A stretch of DNA of 64,000 nucleotides from Gonapodya prolifera JEL478 (Eukaryota; Monoblepharomycota; Monoblepharidomycetes; Monoblepharidales; Gonapodyaceae): the NCBI GenBank assembly GCA_001574975.1, contig KQ965858.1, positions 62,001 to 126,000 of the forward strand, in the 5' to 3' direction. Below, piece after piece: positions 36,513 to 48,868 of the stretch. The notes below the pieces were generated by a model. That model ran no database searches. It was given only the letters and a program-made list of their open reading frames with translations, and had not been told where the DNA came from. The stretch's first letter is position 1, and the number at the start of each line of letters is the position of its first letter. The position numbers and the translations under genes are program-made.

Positions 36513-39500
36513 ATGGGGAGCGTTCCAGCATACGGACAGTGAGCGCGTTGCGACTGTGGCGCCGCCCTGGTACGAATCTCACTCAGATCCACCCGCAGAG
36601 CTGCCATCAGGAGCCACGAACTCGAGCAGTTAATCGACACAAACACCGCACGCGACGGTAGCGAGTCAGCCGACGATGGGAGTGTGCGCGGAGATGGTGA
36701 AGACTATTCCCATGATGAGCGCCCAGGCACTTGGCATATATATTCTCCTTTATCGGACAGACTTTGCGACCCGCTTCCAATGGGAGGTGGACAATGTTTC
36801 CGCGTTCTTTGTCTGGAAACGCGGCCAGTTGGAAGCTGCCACTGCTGCTGTGAGCAAGATGGTGACCGTGTCCCCAAGTTCGCTTGAGCGGAAAACTCTT
36901 CTGGTACGTCGTCAAACTGAAGTTTTAGTAATAAAATCTGTTACGACAGCTTGATCCCATGGTGCACATTTGTATTGGGACTCATTTGTACCCCGTTACG
37001 CCCCATCAGTCCTCGCTCAGCGAGCTCCGTAAACGGCTTGTTTCGCTTCACGAATTTGCCATGGACAGTTGCACTGGGCTTCGCAGGATCCTGAGCAAGT
37101 GCGTAATGTGGAATGAATCGCTGACTGCAACGACCTCATTTCGATCGTGAGCACAGGCAGGGCACAATCGTCTCACCCGGCACTTCAAAGGCACACCTCT
37201 CAGCCAAACTTGCTGGCGCACCTTTCTCCAGCACATCGACGCTCGAGGAGATTTTGCAGTCCATCGACATCCTCACCTCCACCCTCCAGAGCCCAGTCGG
37301 TACATTTCAACGGTTCAGCGAAGACATTGAAACAGCACTTGCCTCGGACGACGTGCTTGCCTTGGACAAAGTCTCGCCGCTACCATTGAGCGTCAGCTTG
37401 AATCGCTCCATTCTTTTCGCCGCCCTCGCCAAACCAGCCCCCCAATGCTACCAACGCCTCCTCGCCGCTCTCCCCAACCACGCCCTCACTTCGTTTGTCA
37501 ACATCCCATCGCTGTTGCACGTCGCAGTCGAAACCGCAACCTCCTCCCGAAATGAATCCGGAAACGAGAATCTTGATGATCCAACCCCCGTCGAAAGCAC
37601 TTTACAGGGAGTCTCCCTCGTCAAAGTTGGCGAGCTCCTCCTTGCCCGTGACCCATCGGGTCGAACTCCCCTCCACATCGCCAGCTCCCGGGGAAGCATT
37701 CGCGTAGCGAGCTCTTTAATCCGCGCTATTAAGTCGTCCTCCGCCATATCAGGGGATTCAAAGAGCTTGTCGGGTGCGGCGTGGAAGGACGACGATGGTT
37801 GGACACCGTTGCACGTGGCGGTCATGGGACGGCACGTCGACCTCGTAAAGATGCTTTTAGATGGGTTCAGTAGGGGTGATGTCGATACGCGCGTTGCGGG
37901 TGAGTCGCAAAGGTCTGTGACGTTGTGAAGTGCGTCAATGCGATTCTACCAATGATTGCAGCGTCGTCCGAGATTGAAACCAAACTCTCTGCGGTCGGAT
38001 ACACCCCTTTGTTGTTGGCATGCCTCCAAACTGACAATGACATGGTCCAACTGCTGCTCGACTATGGTGCGGATCCCGATTTAGTCGGGCCCCAGGGAGA
38101 AGGGCCACTTCATGTCGCTTCGTTGTGAGCGTTACTCTTTTGAAGCAACTTTGCCAGTGCTTCTTATAAGAGAACTTATCACACAACCAGCACCAATAGC
38201 GCGAACATCTTGGAAACATTACTATCGGCCTCTAGGAAACCGAACGTTAACCTTCGTTCCACCGCAGGATGCACTCCTCTTCACTTGGCTTCGATGGACG
38301 GTGGTACCGAATGTGTAAACCTCCTTCTCGTCAACGGCGCCGACGTGTCGATGGAATCGAGAGATGGATACAATGCATTTGAACACGGTGAGAGCTCGAG
38401 GATGCCCTTTTGCTACGAAAACATCTGCCCCTTACACTGCTAGATCTCTGATATAGCTCTCTATGCCGGCCACTTTGCCACTGCTGTTGTTCAACGACCT
38501 TCTGCGCCCTCCTTCACCGCTCCCTCTGCTCCTCACGCTACCCCTCGAGGATACCCTACCCAACCTATCCCTTCCCTGACATCGAAATCCGCCATCTTTA
38601 TCACTCTAGGCTCCCTTGACAACCGCAGGAAAACGCGCCCGGTGGACATTTACGGTCCCGCAGGCCTCGTGCCCCACGACGTAACTGTAATGGGAGACGG
38701 TGCTGATGGAGAGACTGTAGTGGTACCGCACACGATCCAATCTGCCGAGACCGCTCGTTCCCCAATCACCCTGCATGCGGAGGATCCGTCCGATGTCACC
38801 CTCCAGTTCTCCATCCGTCCGGGTTTCGGACAGCGCGGCGGCATTGTGGGTACTGCTGTGGCGGTATTATCATCTCCCGGGTCGTCGCCCTGGCAAGAGC
38901 GCGTACCACGCGGTGGCTCACTGACGTCACCAATTGTTGACCTGAGGGGACGTGTAGTCGGGAAAGTTGCATTTGACTTTGTTGTTGTGGATCCATGGCG
39001 ACGTCCGGAAGGGTTGAAGGTGCGCGATGTACCTCAGCTGTGGAAGCCCTTGAGTGCGGGGATTGTGGGGCACAGGGGCCTGGGGATGAATCGTGCGGTG
39101 CGAGAGTTGCAGCTGGGAGAGAATACGATTGTGAGTTGTGATCTCTCTGTTATGTCACGCCGCGGTACTGATGACTTTCCCGTCTCCAGATCAGCTTTTC
39201 GACGGCTGGATCATTGGGTGCAGAGTTTGTCGAGTTTGATGTGCAACTCACCAAAGATCACAAGCCAGGTGGGTTAGAGCCAACTCTTGCCGTATCGTGC
39301 AATTTATGCCTCTTACTTCTTCCACCTCAGTCCTCTACCACGACTGGTCCGTCACCGAAACCGGTATCGATATTGCCATCAACCAGCTCAGTCTCGAACA
39401 ATTCCTCGCCCTAAAGCCCCGAACACGGCCTTCCGCCGCAACCACTAATGGCAGTGGGTGGAACGGGAAACGCCGGGGGTCGAGCGACGTCAATGTGTTC

Positions 39501-40503
39501 CGGGAAAAGGTCGAGGTCGAGCCGAAGAAGCATCAGCACGGTCTCAAGGGGAACAGCGATGGGTCGGTTCAAGGGGAGTTCGCAAAGTTGGAGGGGGCGT
39601 TCAAGGTGGGTGTGTGAAGTTGGTGTAGTAATGGTGATTGAAGCTCACCATGAAACAACAGAGTGTCGATATTGGTGTGGGATTTAATATTGAAGGTATG
39701 TGTGGTTGTTCGGAAGCGTGACCAAGTTTCAAGGAAATAACGATTCATCGGTTTACTTAGTAAAATATCCGAACCCTGAAGGTGCGTTGAACACGCTATC
39801 TCTTCTTGCGGCCATTCGCTGACGAACTTCATGTACACAGAAGCGACCATGTACGACCTTCATCTCGCTGAGTTGAACCTCTACGTCGACACCATCCTGT
39901 CGTGCGTCTTCAAGCACGCTGGCGAGCGGAGAATAATATTTTCGAGCTTCCAGGTAGTCTCACGTCTTGTCGGTGCTGACACGCCCCCGCATTCACACAC
40001 CAGTCCCACCCAGCCCGAAGCCTGCCGCATGCTCCGACTGAAGCAATCCGTGTACCCCGTTCTCTTCCTGACCGAGTCCGGAACGTACGCCTCGGCCGAC
40101 CCTCGCTGTAACGCGATGAGCACCGCGGTGGAGTTTGCGAGGAGCACGGGGCTTGATGGGATTGTGACGGTCGCTGATCCGGTGGTGGAGGCGCCGCGAT
40201 TGATTGGGAGGGCAAGGGGGAAGGGTTTGTTGGTTTTCACGGTGAGCCCTTTTTCGCGCTCTCTTAAAAATGAACGACGTTGAGTTGACGGTTCAAACAA
40301 TCATGATTCACCCCTTTTCCCCAATGCCTAAGTACGGGGGGCTGAATAATGTTGTGGAAAATGTGAAGCTGCAGAGGCGCTTTGGGGCCGACGCAGTGAT
40401 TTTGGACTCGTTGGTGCGGATACGCAGAGGTCTCGCTCAGGAAAATCCACACACGGCGCTTGAAGCGAGCGCAGAAAAGCGGGGAGTCGGATGGGAGATC
40501 TGA
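36513..40503 (+). CDS. SPX-ankyrin-GDPD glycerophosphodiester phosphodiesterase (GDE1/NUC-2-like)
   Basis: Multi-exon gene. An SPX-type segment is visible as FATRFQWEVDNVSAFFVWKRGQLEAA and LRKRLVSLHEFAMDSCTGLRRIL. Ankyrin repeats follow, such as GRTPLHIASSRGSIRVASSLI, GWTPLHVAVMGRHVDLVKMLL, GYTPLLLACLQTDNDMVQLLLDYGA and GCTPLHLASMDGG. The catalytic GDPD domain has GHRGLGMNRAVRELQLGENT, AEFVEFDVQLTKDHKPVLYHDWSVTETG, later FNIEVKYPNPEE and GLNNVVENVKLQRRFGADAVILDSL. The HRG, EFD and HD catalytic residues are present. The enzyme splits glycerophosphocholine in phosphate scavenging, and SPX senses inositol pyrophosphates. The usual MKFGK-type SPX start was not found, so the start at 36513 is provisional. 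The stop at 40501 is 34 bp from the convergent neighbour. Confidence 0.85.
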
Positions 40504-40537
40504 CATGTCTATTTTATATCTATGCCGCAATAATAAA

Positions 40538-41163
40538 TTATGAATTATATATCGTTTTGGCTCTCACAAAGCAGTGCCAATGCGGAACTCCCGGTACAGT
40601 CTTTCGAACGAGCGGATTCTCCCAAACCAAGAACTCGAAACGTTCGGGAGAATACTTGCGGTGTATTGCGTCCATGACGGACGCAAATGTCGGAAGAGCG
40701 TGTTTCGGGTGGAACCATACGACTTGGTGGACGATTCCAGGTTCGGCAGAGTACGGAAAGTCATTCAAACGAATGACGGGTTCAGGGGTGGGGCGGTCCG
40801 CAGGCCATTCCAGAGCGTGCTTTCTACCAGAGACAGGGTCTGCTTCCATAGGCCACGAGAAGATGGTTTCTTTCAAGTAATCTGTCGAAAGTCAAGACTC
40901 TTGACGGATCTGAATTGGTGTCGGTTCAGCGCGCAGCCTGCTGTCACACCTTCGGCCGATACGTATTGCGGCAGCACCGACTCCCTCCATTGCATGTACC
41001 TGTTGGCAATGGGTGAATGCCAGGCAGCAGGGAGAAGGGAAAACGACTGACAAGCTCACTTGTCGAGCACGTCCTGCGTTCGCGCGAGCACGTCCCAGTT
41101 CTCCTCGTCAACCGCCCGTTTCAGCTCCCTCCATTTGTGTCCGTCAACCTGCGGCGATGCCAT
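40538..41163 (-). CDS. DUF3605-domain protein
   Basis: Two exons on the minus strand. ATG 41163 gives MASPQVDGHKWRELKRAVDEENWDVLARTQDVLDK. After an intron comes ETIFSWPMEADPVSGRKHALEWPADRPTPEPVIRLNDFPYSAEPGIVHQVVWF, then a long gap to FEFLVWENPLVRKTVPGVPHWHCFVRA. The NDFPY...IVHQVVW and WxN...HxHCFVR motifs are those of fungal DUF3605 proteins. Molecular role unknown. It is divergent from the ATG14-like gene with only 71 bp between start codons. An upstream in-frame extension lacks an ATG. Confidence 0.8.
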
Positions 41164-41234
41164 GGGCCACGGGTTTCCGTGTCGATCGGCGGAATAGCGG
41201 AGAGGCCTCCGTCGGGTTGGCCACAGCACATTCC
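41164..41234. promoter_or_regulatory. 71-bp bidirectional promoter
   Basis: Lies between the start codons of the DUF3605 gene (minus) and the ATG14-like gene (plus). No ORF other than shadow frames. Either both genes share a very compact promoter or the 5' leaders overlap. Confidence 0.45.
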
Positions 41235-43139
41235 ATGGACTGGTGGACGTGTCCAGTGTGTCTGACCGCAAAGCAAAAGTTTTACTGCAAGGATTGCTGC
41301 AAGTCAACCATGTGAGCGGTCTCGGCTGCCCACAGGCCTCATCCTTAAACTAACTCGATCCTCTGTGATAACCGGGCTTCTATCTTTCCTTTCTTTCTCC
41401 CCGTGGACACATGGGACACGCGCGAACTCGAAATACTTTGCCTGTGGTCAGCTTGGACCCAGTTCTCCCCGCTATTTCTTCCCTGAATCAAGACAATGTA
41501 GTGGTCACGACACAGCTCAATGCCCTTTTAGCTCATAGACCACAGACCGGCATCACACGCTCCAAGGAGCGAGAATTCGTTCACTCGCGACTTGCGGAGC
41601 TGGAGAAGAGGATCGAAGAGTACAAAAAGGAGACGATTGAGTGTTAGTGATCGAACACGCAACTGTGCGAGGATATGATAAGCATGTTGGCTGACCTGCA
41701 ACCCAAGTGCAGACGCGCGTCCACGACCTCCACTCGCACGTTCACTACCGCCGTGAGCAGATTGAGACCCACAGAACGCACGCCTTAGCCTCGCACGCCG
41801 CTCGGTTGCAGTCAGTGCACCAAAGTGAACTCGCTCAACTCACCTCAAAGTATTCCGAAGTCTGCGAAGTCCTCGTTCAGAGTAGGAAAGTGCTCGTGAG
41901 GGAGCTGTGTGGAGTCCTCAGTTTGCGGAGAGCTCGAAAGGAGGGTTCGACGGCAAACACACAATCGAAGGCCGTGGCAGAACATGGACATGGGGCGACG
42001 ACTAACAGGCACGCTGCGGAGGAGGGTTTTGTGGGAGACCTGCCTTGCGCGAAGGCCGGGAATGGTGCGGTGCCGCCGTCCCAACATAGACGCTCTCATA
42101 GTGGATCCGGAAAACGGCCCACCCCCCTCTCTTCCGCCACTCCAGGTTCACGCCCGTCATCCGATCGATCAACGCGAGAGCATCGGGATGATATAGTCAT
42201 TGTCAATGTCACATTCCCCACAAATGGAGACTTTTGGAGTGAGTGTGGGGCATAGTCTTGTTGTGGATCGTGAACCGTAACACAGCTTTTCTTGGTTCTT
42301 CAAGACTATTCTCGTGACGAATTCAACACCGGCGTTGGGTACATTGCCCACATGACGAAGCTAGTCACGTCGTACCTCGGCGTTGGTCTTCCATTCGAAA
42401 TGGAACTGCAGGGAAGTAAGAGCTTCGCGCGGGCAAATCATCCCGAGACAACAGAGGCGAGGTATGTGGACGATATGTAAATCGAAACGCGAGTTTCAAT
42501 TTTGTACTAAAATGCGTGCCTTCCACTTCATGTGAAGGAAAACACCCATGTACCTCACGCCCACCAACAGTGACGAATTTCTCATAGGCTTTGCCATGAT
42601 GTGCTTCAACGTGGCGTACCTCTGCCACACCCAAGGCATGAAAGTCGGTCTCAGCAACGTAAGAGATGTGCTGCGGAACCTGTACATGTGCTGCCACGGA
42701 GCGTCGTTGGGACGGTAAGAATCTTTCCCCAATATACCACCATTCTTCTCTCATTCTTCACTCCGTTGGGACACCCAGGGATCTAGACGTTCCCCTCCCT
42801 CTCCGCACCGACGCTTCCTTCCACGCCACCCTGGACTCCTCTTTCCCGCTCGACTTTTCCAAGGTCGTGAAAGACCTGCGGTCACTCAAAGCCACGGCGG
42901 TGGGCGGCCAGGCGAAGCAGGGAGAGGGCAACCGTGGGCAGGGGAAGGTGCAGGAGGACTTTGAGTTTGTGGATCGACTGGCCAGGGTGGAGAATGGGGA
43001 GGTTGCGGCGGGAAAGCCGGACGGGGGAGGCGAAGGCTGGGATGGGCGAGAAGGCGATGGTGGACCGAAAGCGTCCCGAGTGCTACTGCTCGGGGATGAA
43101 GGGGACGAGGACGGAGAGGCGGACTGGCAAATTTTATAA
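41235..43139 (+). CDS. ATG14/Vps38-like subunit of the PI3-kinase complex
   Basis: ATG 41235 gives MDWWTCPVCLTAKQKFYCKDC, the paired-cysteine N-terminus seen in Atg14. A coiled coil of about 150 residues follows: SKEREFVHSRLAELEKRIEEYKKETIE, then QTRVHDLHSHVHYRREQIETHRTHAL. After a Ser/Pro/Arg-rich linker the globular part reads FNTGVGYIAHMTKLVTSYLGVGLPFEMEL, then DEFLIGFAMMCFNVAYLCHTQGMKVGLSNVRDVLRNLYMCCHG. This is the Atg14/UVRAG domain. The tail is acidic and ends DWQIL. Atg14 directs Vps34-Vps15-Atg6 to autophagosome formation. Vps38/UVRAG is the alternative, but the cysteine-rich start favours Atg14. Confidence 0.82.
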
Positions 43140-43253
43140 TTTAATTGGACAAAGCTAATATGACACGAAATCTAGGCATTTGATTTCGCTTGATTTTCTT
43201 ATGTAAATTAAAGTTTTTCGCACGGGTGACAAGTTCAGTTGCGTTTCACGTTT

Positions 43254-45669
43254 ATGCTTTGCGCCAGCGAAAATGCCGAGCACGGCTTCAATGCTTCCTC
43301 TATCGTACCGGAACAAGACATCGAGCGCGAAAAGATGCTTGCCAGCGGACCATTCCCTTCAATATTCCACGACGGCGACGTCGAGTTCAACGTGGAGGAA
43401 CGGACACGACAAGGCGATGCGGGAAGTGCTACGGATGAAACCACCCGTTTGTATCCTCAGCAAACACCATTGACGTCTAAAGTGGGTTTCTGTAACCAGT
43501 TGACGAAACTAGATTGTTCCAACATCGTTTACGAACAACTTCCGGGATGCAGATGGATCGCCGGCCTCGCGCGAGCAATCGCCTGCCAGTCGCGGACGTA
43601 GTGGCGGATGATGGGCGGGCAAAGGAACTGCGGGCGAAGAAGAGGGAATGGTGCGACGAACTTAAACGGTTACAAGCAAAGTACGACACCCGTGTTTGCA
43701 ATCCGATTTTGGCACAGTCATGTACTTCGCGATGTAGACTTGTCTCACTGGAACGGGGCATGGCCAGCAACATGCAGAAAGCCCAACTACCTTCGGAATT
43801 TTTATTGGAGATTGACGAGGACTTCGCAAAAGCCCTTAATGCCAGGATGTCTGAACGTATGAGCTCTGATGGCAATTTTATGCCGCGACGTTGAACCACC
43901 TTGAACAGGAGCGAACCTGGCTGAACGCGTAAAGAAAATCAAGGACTCCATAATTATACTCAAGGATGGGAAGTTCCCCAGCTCAAAAACTGAATGTGAG
44001 GCATCAGTGGATTCGATGCTTCAGGCAAACGGAAGCGTGACCAATGTTATCCAGATATTGCCGCCTTGAAAGCGGTCGTCGAACGAATCGAAAGTGAAAT
44101 TGTCCTGTTCAAAGATTTTCAGAAAGAAGCGTGGGTTGACTTTTCTGAGATTGTCCTGAGAGTTCGCCCCCTACATCAAAGTGTTTCGGCAGTTATGGTG
44201 ACCTCCTATCTCTGGAACGCCGCATATGTGCAGAAACGTCGGCCTTGACATCGCGCATCAACGCGTTCGAGAATGAAGACAGGGCAGCCGCGGAGGCTTG
44301 GAAAGCCCACAAAGTTGCTCAGACTCGCGAGCCTGACATGAGCCCCAGCGTCGCAACTCTCAAAACTGGGAGCTCTGGTGCACTTGCAGAAGGCAACGAC
44401 ACCATCCCAGCCCCGATCAAGCAGTTCGAAGTAAGATGGCAGTGTCCTTTTGCCGGTCAAGTGTAGTAAACGCCATTTCCATAGGATTTTGCGGCCCGAT
44501 TTGGACACTATGGCGGGTGGCCTGAGAACGACCATCGGTACTTCGTCAAGCTTCGAGATAAACTTGGTGTAAGGTTCACTTTTCGTTGATATCCTACATC
44601 GTGTAGCTTAACCGACAACCGCTGCACGATAGCCCCAAAACCCCAACTTCGTGGATGCTTGTGTCGAAGCACTACCAACTTACCTCAACGAAGCCATCGT
44701 GCGACATGAGGAGTGGTTTTCCGAGTACACCTTCTTGCTCAGCGAGAAGAAACATGCCTTGGCGGAATGGAAAGCTCGGCGCTCCAGGACGCTGAATAGT
44801 GCCAAGCCGGGGACCACGGAGACATTTGACGACAGTTACGAAGCTGATTCACAAGGAAAGGCCGAGAAGAATGAAATAGAAATGAAGAGGCGAGAAGATC
44901 AGAAGAGACGTGTTGAGCAGTGGAGAAAAGCGAAAGAACGACGAGAGAGAGAGAGCGAAGGAAAGCGGAAAGAAGAGGAAGCAAAGAAAAGCTCGCTCGT
45001 AGACCGGAGGCGAATAGAGGAACAGGTAATTCTTTATTCCTTGGATTTCGACTCCTTGACTTTCATTGTGGAGCTCCATCTACAGACAAGAATGAAAGCG
45101 CAAGCAGATGAGTATCGTCGTAGGAAAGAAGAAGCGGCCGCGCTCAAATTCATGGAGGAGCAAGCGCGTATGGCCGAGGAACGCAATCGATCCGTACCAT
45201 CCTCCGAAGTAATGGAACGAGTGCAAAAGCGGGTGAGTCTCTTTTGAATCCAGTGTCGGATTCATTTTCCAAGTTTTCTTTTCTAGGACGCTGATCTACT
45301 TCGAAAGCGGGAAGCGCTCATAGCTGCAAAGAAACAGGTTTCGATTGAACGCGAACAGAGGACGGCAAAGATCCGGAAGCAGGTGATACTGACTTGAATC
45401 GTGATCTGGGACACGTCATTACGATTACCATTGTCCAAGGCACTTGCACCAAGTGATCCCGATCGCGTTTTACGTCCCACGGCTGCGTTTGAACAGAGAT
45501 CCAAAGTTATTGATCGCAATGATGACCCAGAAAAAGTTCGAGCGGCTTTCAGTCCAGGGAAGATCCCGCACAGGTGATGGCTACTTCCATCTTCTTCTTC
45601 TTCTTCTGCGCAAACCATACTAATAATGGAATATACAGACAAACTCCAGTCTGGAGAAAGGGTCTTTAA
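43254..45669 (+). CDS. CCDC112-like coiled-coil protein (centriolar-satellite/cilium family)
   Basis: Multi-exon gene; ATG 43254 is the first in the open frame. The early exons are poorly conserved coiled coil (DDGRAKELRAKKREWCDELKRLQAKYD). The recognisable core is DFAARFGHYGGWPENDHRYFVKLRDKLG, then NPNFVDACVEALPTYLNEAIVRHEEWFSEYTFLLSEKKHALAEWK, which matches the CCDC112 core (GGW..YDH..F, LP....EV..HE.WY). A highly charged helix follows (EQWRKAKERRERESEGKRKEE...). The end reads [38 protein letters not shown]. Vertebrate CCDC112 is a centriolar-satellite/ciliary protein, so this supports a flagellated fungus. Its stop codon overlaps that of the convergent NAD kinase. Confidence 0.75.
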
Positions 45670-47491
45670 GAGGCTCTAGACTTGACTTCATCGTCTCCCT
45701 GCCTCTCATTCTCCGATGAATCAACGCCTTCTTTGTACGCCTCTTCTTCGTCCGATACTACATCCACTCGTAGCTCTTCGAATCGACGACTGGCCTCGGG
45801 ATCCATCGAGAAGTGGTTGATGGAGAAGCCCTCACGTTCTAGTCCTAAATCACCAAACCCATCTTCTTCCACGAACTCGAGAGGCGGAGGCTCAACTTCC
45901 CAGGGTCTCGCGGGGGTAAATGTCTGATTCCATTTCAAGGAATCTCGAATCGCGTGCACCCAGCTTAAAGTGCGGGGGTCGCGCGCGATACAGGGGACCG
46001 GGTACGCGCTTCGGTGAATACTTTAGAGGCAGAACAACTCGCGCTCGATTGGATGGTTTAGTTGTAAAGATGGAACTAATACGCACCGCAAATACTCGCC
46101 CGGGCGGAGCACCCACCAGTCCTTGCCGTCCACGCTTACTTCTCCCATTCCTCTTGATGCACTCGAGATTCGCATTTTCAGTACTGACGTCGGAGGTAAA
46201 AGTACGGGGCGGAAGCTGAGCGATCGCGGACAGATGGGGTTGATCAAAAGCGAGTTCACCGATGGGTGCAGAATCGGCCCTCCAGCAGAAAGAGAGTAAG
46301 CGGTGGAGCCAGTAGGAGTCGAGACGATCAATCCATCGGCAACAACCTTCTCCGTGAGATATTCGTCATTCTGCCAACGTAAACTGGGTAAGGGTGCAAG
46401 TCAAACGAAAGGTGCAAGTTTTCAACACACCACAAACACATCTGCTGTGATGAGTTGAGGTTGACGCCCACGATGTAAAACAACTTCATTCAACACGTGG
46501 GTCTCTGTGGAAAACGAAATGTAGGAAAGATCGAACACTCGGCAGACAAGCCAAGAACAAAGTGGGAAGCCCACCGCCACTTAAAGTCCGGTCTCCGACT
46601 ATTATCCGCTCTCCATTTTGTCGATGGACGGTACACGCTAGGCGCATTCGCAGAAGAACAGGCATGTCACTACCCTCCAAAAGGCGTCGGAGGGTTGGAC
46701 GATATGATGATATACCTATACTTCGTGACAATGTGAGGTGTTTCCGCAGCCATCGCAACAACGGTCTTACCAAAGCCCAATAAAAACCCAATGGTTCCCA
46801 TTGAGAATGAAACGATTGGAGGGCATTCGCTCCCGAACAAGGAGCCAGCGTGCAGAATAGTGCCGTCGCCGCCCAAGGTGATGACCAAATCAATGAAAGA
46901 GAGATCAGGAGCCCCTTGACATTTCACTGGAGGTGAGTCGTTTTCGTCGTCAGACATTGACGCAGGAAGTGTGTTACAGGGTCGCGGAATAGGGTTCAGA
47001 ATTGATTCACGTTCGCGAAGATCGTCGTAAACATCATCCTCAACGTAAATCGACAAATAGTTGTAATTCCGGGTCAACCACCTGGGAGGGAATCAGCTCA
47101 CGCCCAGAGACATGAACACAAGACCAGAAATTTACCGTGAAACTTCAATGAGCGCGGATTCTGTGCGCGTATCTCCGGGTTTCTTAATGACAAGAACAGA
47201 TCGTGGAGGCTCCAGCCAGCGAAGCTTTCGTTCAACTCTTTAGTGAAAATCCTTAGTTCCAGATGTGTGGAACAGGATTGCAGCTAGGGCTCACGTATGA
47301 GAGAGCTGCCCCTCTTCTTTTCTTCCAAGATGTTCCATAAGGTCGAGCGCTATCTTGCGATGCAGTCGTGGACTGGATTTTTCGGGCCTCGTCCCCACGT
47401 GATGCACGCTTCGCCGCGCATTTCGGACGCTCACGCAGCAAACCAACCGAGCCTTCGCCCGATGCGTGAGCCGGAGAACCTGGAAAACCAT
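45666..47491 (-). CDS. NAD kinase (ATP-NAD kinase)
   Basis: ATG 47491 gives [31 protein letters not shown], Arg-rich and without acidic residues, a plausible mitochondrial presequence. The kinase part has [18 protein letters not shown], then [21 protein letters not shown] with the catalytic [17 protein letters not shown], and [28 protein letters not shown] with the second signature. A beta-rich end with [20 protein letters not shown] follows, then an acidic tail of about 110 residues that is unusual and probably disordered. It makes NADP+ from NAD+. Mitochondrial location (as yeast Pos5) is inference. It is head to head with COQ5, 91 bp apart, and its stop overlaps the neighbouring stop at 45666-45669. 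Confidence 0.92.
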
Positions 47492-47582
47492 GAAGGGTAC
47501 AAATGGTTACGGGCCCCTGGTAACGACTTTGGTCTGCTTCCAGGCTGAACTTCTGACATCGGGTGAATCAGAGTTGAAGAAG
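47492..47582. promoter_or_regulatory. 91-bp bidirectional promoter between NAD kinase and COQ5
   Basis: Separates the start codons of two divergent genes whose products both look mitochondrial. Co-regulation is possible but not shown by any recognised site. Confidence 0.45.
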
Positions 47583-48750
47583 ATGACATCGCCACGATTT
47601 CTGAACGCCGGCGCTCGACTTTGTCAACGCAATGCGCCGAAATGGGCGAACCGCGCTGCGTGGCCGCGGATGGTTACCCGTCGGTCCGTGCAAACTGGAA
47701 CTACTCAGGACAAGTGCCACTTGGAAGCTGGTGGCAATGGAGGCCCAAACGCAGACACCGGATCGCACCAAGAAAAACTGACTCATTTTGGGTTCAAAAC
47801 TGTCAATGAGGAGGAAAAGGAGTCACTAGGTACGGCATCAACCAGTCAACGTGTTCTTTCAATCCAAGTGAACACGTTGACCACGTCCAAAACTCATTCC
47901 TCTGGCAGTTGGGCGTGTATTTGCAAACGTCGCGGACAAATATGACCTCATGAACGATCTCATGAGCGGCGGAGTTCACAGACTATGGAAGGACCACTTT
48001 ATTCGAACACTCGCACCATCACCGACGACAAAACTTTTGGATGTGGCCGGTGGAACGGGTGACATTGCTTTCCGTTTCTTGGACTATGTGAAGACAGCAA
48101 ACGGTGGTCTCGGCAATGCCTCGGTGACAGTTTTGGATATAAATCCCTCCATGCTTGAAGTAGGGAAAAAGCGCGCAGCAACGAATGGCTACAGTACCGA
48201 CTCCGGTATGTACGTCGTCTCTCACCACTCTCACTTCCGTCTTCTGATTGCCACTCAAGCAGACCACATCAGCTGGCGAGTCGGAAATGCTGAAAACCTT
48301 GAGAGTATACCAGACAACACCTATGACGCCTACACTATCGCGTTCGGTATCCGAAATTGTACTCACATTGACCGTGTCCTGAAGGAGGCTCATCGAGTCC
48401 TCAAGCCTGGTGGGAGGTTCATGTGTCTCGAATTCGGTAAGGTTGAGACTCCCATCATTTCAAAGTGAGTGCCGCGGTCTGCACAAGGTGTTTCGTTTCA
48501 TTTATTTGTGTCGAACTGTCGATTCTCTAGCCTTTACGACATTTTCTCTTTTGAAATCATCCCAACTATTGGCCAGGCTGTTGCAAATGACAGGGAGTCG
48601 TACCAGTACCTTGTGGAGTCAATCCGAAAATTTCCCCCGCAACCAGTGTTTCGCGATATGATTCGCAGTGCTGGCTTTCTGGTCGTTGGTCCAGGATGGG
48701 AAGATTTGACTTTTGGCGTAGCTGCGCTTCATTCAGGCTACAAACTTTGA
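47583..48750 (+). CDS. COQ5: COQ5, C-methyltransferase of ubiquinone synthesis
   Basis: ATG 47583 gives [34 protein letters not shown], a clear Arg-rich mitochondrial presequence. The conserved part starts [16 protein letters not shown], then over an intron [29 protein letters not shown]. Methyltransferase motifs follow: [74 protein letters not shown]. The end, [33 protein letters not shown], is canonical for Coq5/UbiE. It methylates the C2 position of the benzoquinol ring using SAM, in the CoQ synthome on the inner membrane. Stop at 48748-48750. Confidence 0.96.
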
Positions 48751-48868
48751 ATTAATTCGGATAGACTTCGGATAGATACATTTGATTGGGATAGACTTCA
48801 GTTTTTACGTCAAGGTTTTGGATTTGAATCCACTTCAACACACATACTTTTCTGCCTTCTTCGACATA

